Assembly: GCA_015067025.1 (NCBI GenBank)
Contig: SVNC01000003.1
Span: forward strand, 26,383 to 90,382
Length of the DNA: 64,000 nucleotides
Source: Oscillospiraceae bacterium
Lineage (GTDB): Bacteria; Bacillota; Clostridia; Oscillospirales; Ruminococcaceae
Reading direction: 5' to 3'
Shown here: one piece after another, positions 6,883 through 14,962 of the stretch
Position numbering within the stretch: the first letter of the stretch is position 1
How the letters are laid out: every line of letters starts with the position of its first letter
Made by a program: the position numbers and the translations under genes
Notes under the pieces: generated by a model
The model's database searches: none
Seen by the model: only the letters and a program-made list of their open reading frames with translations
What the model was told of the DNA's origin: nothing

Positions 6883-8013
6883 ATGAACAAGAAATTTAAG
6901 GCAATCATCGCCGGCGTAATGGCAACAGCTACAGTAGCAACAATGGCTTTCAGTGCATCAGCAACAAACGTAACAAATTCAAATGATGACGGCAATTTCG
7001 TTTACTCATCACAGTACAACGACTGCAGAACAGGTGCCGCAGGCGGTTATGTATGGAACACAGCAGCAACTCAGGCACTTTATCCTGAATTCACAAAGAG
7101 CTATCTGAGCACAAAGCCCACCTATGTTTCATCCAAGACACACTCCAGCGGAATGATGGTTGCTATGCTTGATAAGTCCATAACAACATGGGAAGACGCT
7201 AAGAATTACGTAAAGAACCTTACAGTAAAGGATAAGAATGGCAATGTGCTTTTATGTAAGGTAGAACGTGACAGTGCAACAGGCAGATTCGGTCTTCGTG
7301 CTTTGAATATAGAACAGGTTGAATATAAAATCAGTAAAACTGTAGTCAACTCAAGAGTTGAGGTTAAATACACCTTAAAGGGCTTATGGGTAGGTGCAAA
7401 CTTCAACGTATTTGTATCCAATGTGACTTATACCGGCGGTGGAGAAAGCTATAAGGCAAACGGCAGAGATGGCTTTGACAAAGCTGATTGGTACACATAT
7501 TATACGTTCAAGTCAAACGAAGCACTTCGCAATGCAAAATACTATCTTGGAAATGGTCTGTCAAAAGAAACCCAGAAATTCACATTCGATGCTATATTAG
7601 ACAAGGATGGTAAACAGCGTAATCTTACAAGAGTGACTCATACGAATACAGTAAATAATAAGAGTTACGTAGGTCTTGAAGCTTACTCATTAAACGGTAA
7701 GTGCACTGAAAAGGTTGCTACATACGATTTCGGTAAAAATAATAATTTTGTACTTTTCAAAAAATCAGGCTCCACACTGTATATGTATTATGGTAACGGC
7801 AGGGATGTTGACTATGATGTTAAATGGCAGAACGACTCAAAAATACTTAGCGTTATTAAGTACCAAAGCGGTTATGGTCTGAAGCGTTCAGGCGATTTGG
7901 ATGGTATAACCGAAGTAAAATGCTACGCCGGCTCACAGATTAAGTCATACAACGGCGAATATTATCTTGACGAAGGATTACCTGTAGGCAGCTTCAAGCC
8001 CAGCGAAGTATAA
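6883..8013 (+). CDS. Secreted protein of unknown function
   Basis: A 376-residue protein opening with a classical signal peptide: MNKKFKAI, a hydrophobic stretch, and cleavage near FSASA at about residues 22-26. I see no anchoring motif, so it is probably released or held non-covalently. The mature part is rich in Tyr, Asn, Gly, Lys and Thr. It shows alternating beta-strand-like segments (KISKTVVNSRVEVKYTLKGL, FNVFVSNVTYTGG), suggesting a beta-sandwich, possibly carbohydrate-binding, but no family is recognised. The start is fixed by AAAAGGAG 8 bases upstream of the ATG. It has its own strong promoter, long leader and terminator, so it is a monocistronic unit divergent from the PBP-LytTR regulator. 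Confidence 0.75.
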   Translation: MNKKFKAIIAGVMATATVATMAFSASATNVTNSNDDGNFVYSSQYNDCRTGAAGGYVWNTAATQALYPEFTKSYLSTKPTYVSSKTHSSGMMVAMLDKSITTWEDAKNYVKNLTVKDKNGNVLLCKVERDSATGRFGLRALNIEQVEYKISKTVVNSRVEVKYTLKGLWVGANFNVFVSNVTYTGGGESYKANGRDGFDKADWYTYYTFKSNEALRNAKYYLGNGLSKETQKFTFDAILDKDGKQRNLTRVTHTNTVNNKSYVGLEAYSLNGKCTEKVATYDFGKNNNFVLFKKSGSTLYMYYGNGRDVDYDVKWQNDSKILSVIKYQSGYGLKRSGDLDGITEVKCYAGSQIKSYNGEYYLDEGLPVGSFKPSEV

Positions 8014-8045
8014 TAATTATATTCCCCAAATGATAAAATGATAAA

Positions 8046-8086
8046 TACGGAGACCCTCAGAGAAATCTGAGGGCTTCCGTTTTTTT
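8046..8086 (+). terminator. Terminator of the secreted-protein gene
   Basis: CCCTCAGA (8054-8061) pairs with TCTGAGGG (8066-8073), extended by ACGGA/TCCGT outside, followed by a run of seven T. Confidence 0.9.
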
Positions 8087-8224
8087 GTTATACGGATATT
8101 TACGTATGCTTTTTTTAGCTTTTTAGCACAGCGTAATTATTGCACAAAAAATCCTTGTCCTATTGCATAAAAAGAGTTAGTTTTTACAATTTTGATACAT
8201 TTAAGGATAAATTGAAATTTTCTA

Positions 8225-8253
8225 TTGACAGTATCTTTTTCTTGTGTTAAAAT
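8225..8253 (+). promoter_or_regulatory. Promoter for the ABC exporter operon
   Basis: Consensus TTGACA (8225-8230), 17-base spacer, TAAAAT (8248-8253). The leader of about 138 bases holds no structure that I recognise. Confidence 0.8.
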
Positions 8254-8397
8254 AGCTGAGCGAATAAAGAAATCGAGACAAAAAGGGACGGAATAAAATA
8301 GATTTTTACAATTTATTTTCTTTTTTGTACAATTACCCCTGATCGTTTTTTGAAAACGTAAAAATCAGCTTTTAGCTTTAAGGAAAGGAAGGATAAA

Positions 8398-10152
8398 ATG
8401 TTCCAGTTAAAATGGCTCTGGGAAAATTTAAAGGGCTATCGTCCCGTGTATGCGGTGGCGCTTACTATGTCTATTATCAATATGTCGTTTTTCCTTGTAG
8501 GTCCTATCATTACGGAAAAAATAATATCTATCTTCATCACCTCCCCTGACGCTCTGTCAAATATCGAGAATCAGAGAGATCTTTTAATAACACTCTGCGT
8601 TGCGATGATACTTTTCGTATTCGTCCGCACCTGCTTACAGTTTGTTGCAAAGACCCTTTATGAAATAGTATCTCAGGGTGTATTACAGAAGGTAAGAAAC
8701 GAGCTTTTCCGCCGTATTCAAAATCAGGATATGCACTTTTATGATACACATACGAGAGGCGACCTGGTTACCCGTCTTACAGGTGACTTAGAGCTTATCC
8801 GTCATTCGCTTGCGTGGATCATTATGATGGTGGTAGAAAGTCTTGCACTGTTTATCTACACTATCATTTATTTCTTCATTGTTGACTGGCTGATGACGTT
8901 ATGCATCCTTTCCCTTGCCCCTATACTCTGCATCGTATCGAGAATGTTCTCAAAGAGAGTAAGACAAAGATACGTGGTACTTCGTGAAAAGCTTTCAAAG
9001 CTCAACACAAAGGCACAGGAAAACATTGCCGCTAACCGTGTTGTAAAGGCTTTTGCAAGAGAAGAATATGAGATGGAGGACTTTGACAAGTTCAACAAGG
9101 ACTACTGCGAACATAACCAGAAGGCGGCTATGGTATGGCTCACCTTCCAGCCTTACATAGAAACACTTGCTCAGGGCTTATGGGTAGTACAGATGTTAGC
9201 GGGCGGTATCTTCGTTATAAACGGAAGAATAACCCTTTCCGAATACACAGTCTTTTCAGGTCTGCTGTGGACTATCTCCAACACTATGAGAAATATCGGT
9301 ATGCTTATTAACGATATGCAGAGATTCTTTGCAAGCGTTACAAAGATAATCGAAGTATACTACACAAAGCCTGATATCGTAAACGAGCATAACTGCGACG
9401 AAAGACCCAAGATAAAGGGCGATATCCGCTTTGAAAACGTTTCTTTAAAATTTGGCGAAACTACGGTTCTCCGTGACATAAATCTTGATATAAAGGACGG
9501 CGAAACTGTCGTTATAATGGGTGCAACAGGCTCAGGCAAGACAACGCTTATGAATCTTATTGCAAGATTTTACGATACCACAAAGGGTAACGTTTTTGTC
9601 GGCGGTAAGAACGTAAAGGATTATGAGCTGGATATCCTACGTTCAAACATCGGTATGACAACTCAGGAGGTACTGCTCTTCTCCGATACCGTTGACGGCA
9701 ATATCGCTTACGGCGATTCTGATCTTCCTTTTGAAGAAGTAAAGCAGTATGCACATCTTGCGTCTGCTCACTTTATCGAAAAGATGCCCGAACAGTATGA
9801 TACAATTATCGGCGAAAGAGGCGTAGGTCTTTCAGGCGGTCAGAAGCAGAGAATTGCTCTTGCCCGTGCTATGGCGATAAAGCCTGCTATTCTCATTTTA
9901 GACGATACAACTTCCGCCGTTGATATGGAAACTGAGATCGAAATACAGGAAAATCTCACAAACTTAGGTTACTCTTGTACAAAGCTTATCATTGCACAGC
10001 GTACCTCTTCTGCCCGTCACGCTGACAGAATAGTTATCTTAGAGGATGGAAAGATAAAGGAATGCGGTACTCACGACGAGCTTATGGCATTAAAGGGATA
10101 TTACCACGAGATATATACTCTCCAGAACGGTTTAGAAGAGGAGGCGGTTTAA
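8398..10152 (+). CDS. ABC exporter half-transporter with degenerate nucleotide site
   Basis: A 584-residue membrane protein: six-helix exporter domain (about residues 15-310) fused to an ATPase domain. Walker A is GATGSGKTT at 375-383 and the signature is LSGGQKQ. The Walker B end reads LILDDTTSAVD, so the catalytic Glu is replaced by Asp (residue 503), and the switch His is Gln (IIAQRTSS, residue 534). That pairing marks the degenerate-site subunit of heterodimeric exporters such as TM287/288 or BmrC/D. Its partner starts on the base after its stop codon, with the ribosome site inside this gene's end. Substrate unknown; drugs, peptides or lipids are possible. Confidence 0.9.
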   Translation: MFQLKWLWENLKGYRPVYAVALTMSIINMSFFLVGPIITEKIISIFITSPDALSNIENQRDLLITLCVAMILFVFVRTCLQFVAKTLYEIVSQGVLQKVRNELFRRIQNQDMHFYDTHTRGDLVTRLTGDLELIRHSLAWIIMMVVESLALFIYTIIYFFIVDWLMTLCILSLAPILCIVSRMFSKRVRQRYVVLREKLSKLNTKAQENIAANRVVKAFAREEYEMEDFDKFNKDYCEHNQKAAMVWLTFQPYIETLAQGLWVVQMLAGGIFVINGRITLSEYTVFSGLLWTISNTMRNIGMLINDMQRFFASVTKIIEVYYTKPDIVNEHNCDERPKIKGDIRFENVSLKFGETTVLRDINLDIKDGETVVIMGATGSGKTTLMNLIARFYDTTKGNVFVGGKNVKDYELDILRSNIGMTTQEVLLFSDTVDGNIAYGDSDLPFEEVKQYAHLASAHFIEKMPEQYDTIIGERGVGLSGGQKQRIALARAMAIKPAILILDDTTSAVDMETEIEIQENLTNLGYSCTKLIIAQRTSSARHADRIVILEDGKIKECGTHDELMALKGYYHEIYTLQNGLEEEAV

Positions 10153-11937
10153 ATGGCAAGAAATAAATACGATATTGACGAAACCCTTGAAACCCCATTT
10201 AATATCGCCCACTTAAAGCGTGCTCTCGTATACGTAAAGCGTTATAAATGGAAGATGATAACCGCCTTTACCTTATCGGCAATTTCTGCAGTTGTTGCCT
10301 TATTCGCTCCCCTTATCACAAAGGAGGTAGTTGACAACGCTATTCCGATGGGTATGAACGGCGATGAAAAGGCTATACCTTATATCATTCTTTTAGCATC
10401 CCTCTTCTTACTTACAATAGTTGTCAGCGTTATACTCGGTAACATCCGTCAGAGAATAATGACAAAGGCGGGTCAGATGATAATTTATGATATCAGAAAG
10501 GATCTTTTCAAGCATCTGCAGGAGCTTCCTTTCCAGTATTATGACGACAGACCCCAGGGTAAGATACTTGTAAGAGTTGTAAACTACGTAAATAACGTTT
10601 CGGATATGCTGACAAACGGCATTATAAACTTTGTGCTTGAAATATTCAACATCATATTCATCACAGTATTTATGTTTATGGTGGACGTAAGACTTGCTCT
10701 CGTTATTTTTGCAGGCGTGCCGGTGTTCATTCTTGTTATGGTCATCTTAAAGAACAAGCAAAGAAGAGCGTGGCAGCAGGTATCAAACAAGAACTCAAAC
10801 CAGACGGCTTATCTTGCAGAAAGTATAAACTGTATCAGAGTAACACAGAGCTTTGCAAGAGAAAACGAGAATCTCGGTATCTTCCGCAGACTTTCAACTG
10901 CTTACCGCAAGGTATGGATGAAGGCGGTTACTATCAACCACTGCATTCCTTTTGCGGTTGATAATATAAGAGCTACAGTTGACTCGGGACTTTACTTTGT
11001 AGGTCTGCTGGTTATCGGCTTCCCTGCGGTTTCACTCGGTAGCATACTTGCTATGAGCAACTATTCTTCACGCTTCTGGCAGCCTATTATCAATATTGCA
11101 AACCTCTATAATAACTTCATTAACGCTATAGCTTACCTCGAAAGAATTTTTGAAACTATGGATGAGCCTGTGCCTGTAAAGAATGCAGTAGACGCTTATG
11201 AACTTCCTAAAATCACAGGTAAGGTAGAATTCAAAAACGTGACCTTTGCTTATGAAGAAGGCAAGAACATTTTAGAAAACGTAAGCTTTACGGTAAATCC
11301 CGGTGAGAGCGTTGCTCTTGTAGGTCCTACCGGTGCAGGTAAGACAACTATTATAAATCTGATATCAAGATTTTATAATATCAACGACGGTGCTGTATAC
11401 ATAGACGGTCACGATATCAGCAAGGTGACTTTACATTCACTTCGTGAGCAGATGGGTATAATGCTTCAGGACAGCTTTATATTCTCAGGCAGTATCGAAA
11501 GCAATATCCGTTACGGTAAGCTTGACGCTACAGAAGAGGAAATTATAAACGCATCCAAAACAGTATGTGCCCACGACTTTATCGAAGGACTTGAAAAGGG
11601 CTATCAGACAGAAATGTTTGAGGGCGGTTCACAGCTTTCAGGCGGTCAGAGACAGCTGGTTTCCTTTGCAAGAACGCTTATCTCCGATCCTAAGATACTT
11701 ATTCTTGACGAAGCGACCTCGTCCATTGACGCAAAGACTGAAAAAGAACTGCAAAAGGGTCTGAACGAGCTGTTAAAGGGCAGAACAAGCTTCATTATCG
11801 CTCACAGATTGTCTACCATCAGAAACTGCGACAAGATAATGTTTATCAACAATAAGGGTATCACAGAGGCAGGTACTCACGAAGAACTGCTCAGCAAAAA
11901 GGGAGATTATTATAATCTCTATATGGCACAGAAATAA
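10153..11937 (+). CDS. ABC exporter half-transporter, canonical ATPase partner
   Basis: A 594-residue six-helix exporter plus ATPase domain. Walker A is GPTGAGKTT from residue 391, the signature is LSGGQRQ, Walker B is LILDEATSSID with the catalytic Glu at 520, and the switch His is at 551 (IIAHRLST). It therefore supplies the catalytically complete residues that the upstream subunit lacks, giving one active and one degenerate site. The ATG follows the previous stop directly, indicating coupled translation. Transcription ends at the strong hairpin at 11958. The neighbouring genes on the other strand give no clue to the cargo. Confidence 0.9.
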   Translation: MARNKYDIDETLETPFNIAHLKRALVYVKRYKWKMITAFTLSAISAVVALFAPLITKEVVDNAIPMGMNGDEKAIPYIILLASLFLLTIVVSVILGNIRQRIMTKAGQMIIYDIRKDLFKHLQELPFQYYDDRPQGKILVRVVNYVNNVSDMLTNGIINFVLEIFNIIFITVFMFMVDVRLALVIFAGVPVFILVMVILKNKQRRAWQQVSNKNSNQTAYLAESINCIRVTQSFARENENLGIFRRLSTAYRKVWMKAVTINHCIPFAVDNIRATVDSGLYFVGLLVIGFPAVSLGSILAMSNYSSRFWQPIINIANLYNNFINAIAYLERIFETMDEPVPVKNAVDAYELPKITGKVEFKNVTFAYEEGKNILENVSFTVNPGESVALVGPTGAGKTTIINLISRFYNINDGAVYIDGHDISKVTLHSLREQMGIMLQDSFIFSGSIESNIRYGKLDATEEEIINASKTVCAHDFIEGLEKGYQTEMFEGGSQLSGGQRQLVSFARTLISDPKILILDEATSSIDAKTEKELQKGLNELLKGRTSFIIAHRLSTIRNCDKIMFINNKGITEAGTHEELLSKKGDYYNLYMAQK

Positions 11938-11957
11938 GTATTTTCCAAAATGCATAT

Positions 11958-11998
11958 AAAATCCCCTCGGTTTTAACAAACCGAGGGGATTTTATTAT
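11958..11998. terminator. Bidirectional terminator between the ABC exporter and nitroreductase genes
   Basis: 16-bp perfect stem (11958-11973 with 11978-11993), GC-rich core ATCCCCTCGG, 4-base loop, A-tract before and T-tract after. It serves the converging transcripts on both strands. Confidence 0.9.
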
Positions 11999-12000
11999 AT

Positions 12001-12537
12001 TCACTTTTTATCATCGGGGAATATATTAAACCACGCTCTGTCCGAAAAATCAAGCTTTTTCGGTGCAGTTACTTCTCCGTCGGCAATGCCTACGGGTAAG
12101 AAGCAGATAAGCTCGTATTCATCGGGGACACCGAGAATCTGTGCCATTTTATAGCCTATTCTGTCCTCGTCGGTGATATGACCCTCATACCAACAGCTCT
12201 GATAACCGAGGTCTGTTATCGCAAGCAGCATATTCTCTATTGCCGCTGAATAATCCTGCACCGCAAAGCATTTATCTCTGTAGGCGTTTATCCTTCTTGT
12301 TAAAACGCATATCATCGCAGGAGCGGTTTCAGCAACAGGTGGGTCAATAACGCTACGTAATTTTTTCATTACCTCTTTGTCATCTACCGCAATAAGACTC
12401 GTGGTCTGCTTATTACATCCTGAGGGGGCGTCGAGTCCTGCTTTCATTATGGTTATAAGATCTTCTCTTGGTACAGGGGTAGATTTGTATTTTCCTCTGT
12501 AGCTGTGCCTTTCGCTTATAGTATCAATTATACTCAT
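12001..12537 (-). CDS. Nitroreductase-family flavoprotein
   Basis: A 178-residue FMN-binding nitroreductase-like protein. SERHSYRGKYKSTPVPRE is the N-terminal FMN-phosphate motif, with Tyr where family members usually have Arg-Ser-x-Arg variation. APSGCNKQ is the ApSa.N-Q motif, and AAIENMLLAITDLGYQSCWY is the dimer and FMN helix motif. Members reduce nitroaromatics, quinones or iodinated compounds with NAD(P)H; the physiological substrate here is unknown. The start codon overlaps the end of the pseudouridine synthase gene by 4 bases, so it is the last gene of the envelope/RluA operon. Confidence 0.85.
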   Translation of the reverse strand: MSIIDTISERHSYRGKYKSTPVPREDLITIMKAGLDAPSGCNKQTTSLIAVDDKEVMKKLRSVIDPPVAETAPAMICVLTRRINAYRDKCFAVQDYSAAIENMLLAITDLGYQSCWYEGHITDEDRIGYKMAQILGVPDEYELICFLPVGIADGEVTAPKKLDFSDRAWFNIFPDDKK

Positions 12538-13502
12538 TTTACACCTTTATTCTTTCCGAAATCCTTTGCAAACTGAGGCTTTGGTGCGGTAAATTCCTTT
12601 TTATCAAGGTAGGAAAGAATACCCGCATCTGTGCTGAACTCGAAAATCAGCTTATAACTGCAAAGTGCCTGATATTTAAAGCCGTACTGTTTATTAAGCT
12701 TATTGCTACCATACTTTCCGTCACCTAAAAGCGGATGTCCGATATAGGCTAAATGTGCTCTTATCTGATGGGTTCTGCCTGTAAGCAGATCCACTTCTAA
12801 AAGCGAATTATTGCCGTCATAATCCAGCACCTTATACTTTGTTTTTATAGTAAGATTATCCTTTGTCTTTCTGTCATATATCTTTACTGTATTCGTATTA
12901 CTATCCTTCTGCAGATAGGCGGTAAGGGTTGCAGATTTCGGTTCTACCTTACCTGACGCTATGCAAAGATACAGCTTTTTAAGCTCTCTATCCCTTATCT
13001 TCTGACTCATAACACGGAGCGCTTCGGCGTTTTTTGCCGCTATCACTATTCCGCAAGTGTTACGGTCAATTCTGTTACAAAGGGATGGGACAAAGGTATT
13101 TTCCTTTTCGGGAATATACTCACCCTTTTTATAAAGATAGCTTTTTATTCTGTTTATAAGGGTGTCAGGGTCTTTTGATTCATCTTCATGAACCACCATG
13201 CCCTGAGGCTTATTTATAAGCAGGATGTTTTCATCCTCATAGACGATATCAAGCTCTGATGAAACGGTTGTGAAGTCTTCGTCCGCTTGTTTTGGTTCGA
13301 GTAATTCATCCTTTACAAAAAGTTTTATGATATCATTTTCTGCTATATGTGTTTTAGGGTCGCATTTCTTACCGTTAAGCTTTATGCAGTTCTTTCGGGA
13401 AAGCTTGCAGATATTGCCCATAGTAAGAGCAGGAAAACATTTTATCAAAAATCTGTCAAGTCTTTGTCCACCATCGTTTTTAGATACTTTTATCTCTCTC
13501 AT
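12534..13502 (-). CDS. RluA-family pseudouridine synthase
   Basis: A 322-residue RNA-modifying enzyme that converts uridine to pseudouridine, probably in 23S rRNA. Residues about 1-75 form an S4-like RNA-binding domain (GQRLDRFLIKCFP). The catalytic motif is NRIDRNTCGIVIAAKN near residue 140, with the catalytic Asp in RIDRNT, where many RluA proteins read HRLDxxTSG. GRTHQIRAHLAYIGHPLLGD is the conserved downstream motif. It overlaps both neighbours by 4 bases (ATGA junctions), showing translational coupling. RluC/RluD specificity cannot be told from the sequence. Confidence 0.88.
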   Translation of the reverse strand: MREIKVSKNDGGQRLDRFLIKCFPALTMGNICKLSRKNCIKLNGKKCDPKTHIAENDIIKLFVKDELLEPKQADEDFTTVSSELDIVYEDENILLINKPQGMVVHEDESKDPDTLINRIKSYLYKKGEYIPEKENTFVPSLCNRIDRNTCGIVIAAKNAEALRVMSQKIRDRELKKLYLCIASGKVEPKSATLTAYLQKDSNTNTVKIYDRKTKDNLTIKTKYKVLDYDGNNSLLEVDLLTGRTHQIRAHLAYIGHPLLGDGKYGSNKLNKQYGFKYQALCSYKLIFEFSTDAGILSYLDKKEFTAPKPQFAKDFGKNKGVK

Positions 13503-13723
13503 TTTTGTATTCTGTCAAAGCCGAAGGATGCGAAATGCTCTATAGCTTTAGTAAAAAAGTCAGAACTGTTCTGGCTGTTTTCTGCCACTTTGGTCAGCCC
13601 GTTTTTCGCCTTTTCAAAGGCAAGCTGCATAGCAGGAGTATCCTGTGCTTCAAGCCAGAGCTGATTTTCCCATATTCCGTATTTAAGATTTATTATATAA
13701 GCCTTAGTTTTTATATTTTCCAT
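13499..13723 (-). CDS. Small protein of unknown function
   Basis: A 74-residue protein with no signal peptide or membrane segment. The first half looks like beta strands (KAYIINLKYGIWENQLWLEA) and the second like one or two helices. GAGGAAAAGATT precedes the ATG, and the end overlaps the rluA-type gene by 4 bases. It follows the ddl-like gene after 17 bases, so it is co-transcribed with envelope genes. No family recognised. Confidence 0.65.
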   Translation of the reverse strand: MENIKTKAYIINLKYGIWENQLWLEAQDTPAMQLAFEKAKNGLTKVAENSQNSSDFFTKAIEHFASFGFDRIQK

Positions 13724-13740
13724 AATCTTTTCCTCAGAAA

Positions 13741-14934
13741 TTACAGCTTGCTTCCCTTTGCACCGCCAAGCTTACCGCCTGTAAATCCGTCTAAGATATT
13801 ACTTTCAAAGCTGAAGGTCAGTGCCTTTATTTCTCTTTCTCTTTTAAGAGCTAAAGATATCATCTCGCTGAGGAGCTCTGAATACTTTACTCCCACAGGC
13901 TCCCATAAATAGAAGGATAAACTGCCGGGGATAGTGTTTATTTCGTTAAGATAAACGTTCCCGTTTGATTTATCGATCATAAAGTCAATACGTGAAACGC
14001 CGCTGCAACCAAGGCACTTGAACGCCTTTACTGCAAGTGTTCTTATTTTCTCTCTCGTTTCATCATCTATATCAGCAGGTATCTTTCTTTTGAGTGTCGC
14101 CATACCTGAAGATTTTCCACCCTTATCACCTGAAATATACTTATCCTCAAAGGAAAGGATATCATCGCTGTTTACAGGCTCTTCACACTCAGAGGCACGG
14201 GCAGTTGCATAGTCACCGCATACAGAGCAGTTAATTTCCTTAAGCTCTGTGATAGCGTGCTCTATAAGAAGTCTTGAAGCGTAAGTAAAGGCGTTATCCA
14301 AAGCCTCGTCAAGCTCTTCTTCGTTTCTTGCAAGCTCTATGCCAACGCTGGAGCCTAAGTTTACAGGCTTTACTATAAGGGGGAAGCCTATCTTTTCCTT
14401 GATCTTAGCCTTTATTCCCTCTTCATCCTTTGCATAGTCACTGATGTGAGCTACCATACAATCAAGTACAGGGATATCGTTATCCTTGAAAACTGTCTTC
14501 ATAACGTACTTATCCATACCAACAGCAGAGGATAATACGTCGCAACCTACGTAAGGCAGACCAAGTGTCTGCAAATAACCCTGAAGTGCACCGTCCTCTA
14601 CGTTTGTACCATGTACTATAGGGAATGCAACGTCAATGTAATCAATAGTATTATTACCGAATTTCTTTGCAGGATAACGGGATAAAATCACCTTGTTGCC
14701 GTCGTTAATGAGTATAACTCTTGTGCTTTCCTTAAGTAATGCAGATATGCTCTTATAGGATGCGATGTTGCCTATCTTTTCGCCCACGTACATTTCGCTG
14801 TTTTTTGTAATGTATATCGGGATAACGTCATACTTTTTCTTGTCAATAGAATTTATAGCCTGAATAGCGGAGATTATTGATACCTCGTGTTCTACACTCT
14901 TTCCGCCGAAGAAAACACCTACTTTTATTTTCAT
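13741..14934 (-). CDS. ddl: D-alanine--D-alanine ligase-type ATP-grasp enzyme
   Basis: A 397-residue ATP-grasp ligase that would join two D-alanines using ATP to supply the peptidoglycan precursor dipeptide. VGVFFGGKSVEHEVSI at the N-terminus is the Ddl signature; VKPVNLGSSVGIEL is the ATP-grasp lysine strand; SRIDFMID and LNEINTIPGSLSF are the metal-binding Asp/Glu/Asn motifs. Most Ddl proteins read NTLPGFTxxSxYP here, so the substrate-side loop is divergent. I place the start at 14934, not at an upstream ATG, because AAAGGAACAGACACT precedes it and the Ddl fold begins there. It lies 28 bases downstream of the MurF-like gene. Confidence 0.8.
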   Translation of the reverse strand: MKIKVGVFFGGKSVEHEVSIISAIQAINSIDKKKYDVIPIYITKNSEMYVGEKIGNIASYKSISALLKESTRVILINDGNKVILSRYPAKKFGNNTIDYIDVAFPIVHGTNVEDGALQGYLQTLGLPYVGCDVLSSAVGMDKYVMKTVFKDNDIPVLDCMVAHISDYAKDEEGIKAKIKEKIGFPLIVKPVNLGSSVGIELARNEEELDEALDNAFTYASRLLIEHAITELKEINCSVCGDYATARASECEEPVNSDDILSFEDKYISGDKGGKSSGMATLKRKIPADIDDETREKIRTLAVKAFKCLGCSGVSRIDFMIDKSNGNVYLNEINTIPGSLSFYLWEPVGVKYSELLSEMISLALKREREIKALTFSFESNILDGFTGGKLGGAKGSKL

Positions 14935-14962
14935 AGTGTCTGTTCCTTTCTTTACGTCTTTA

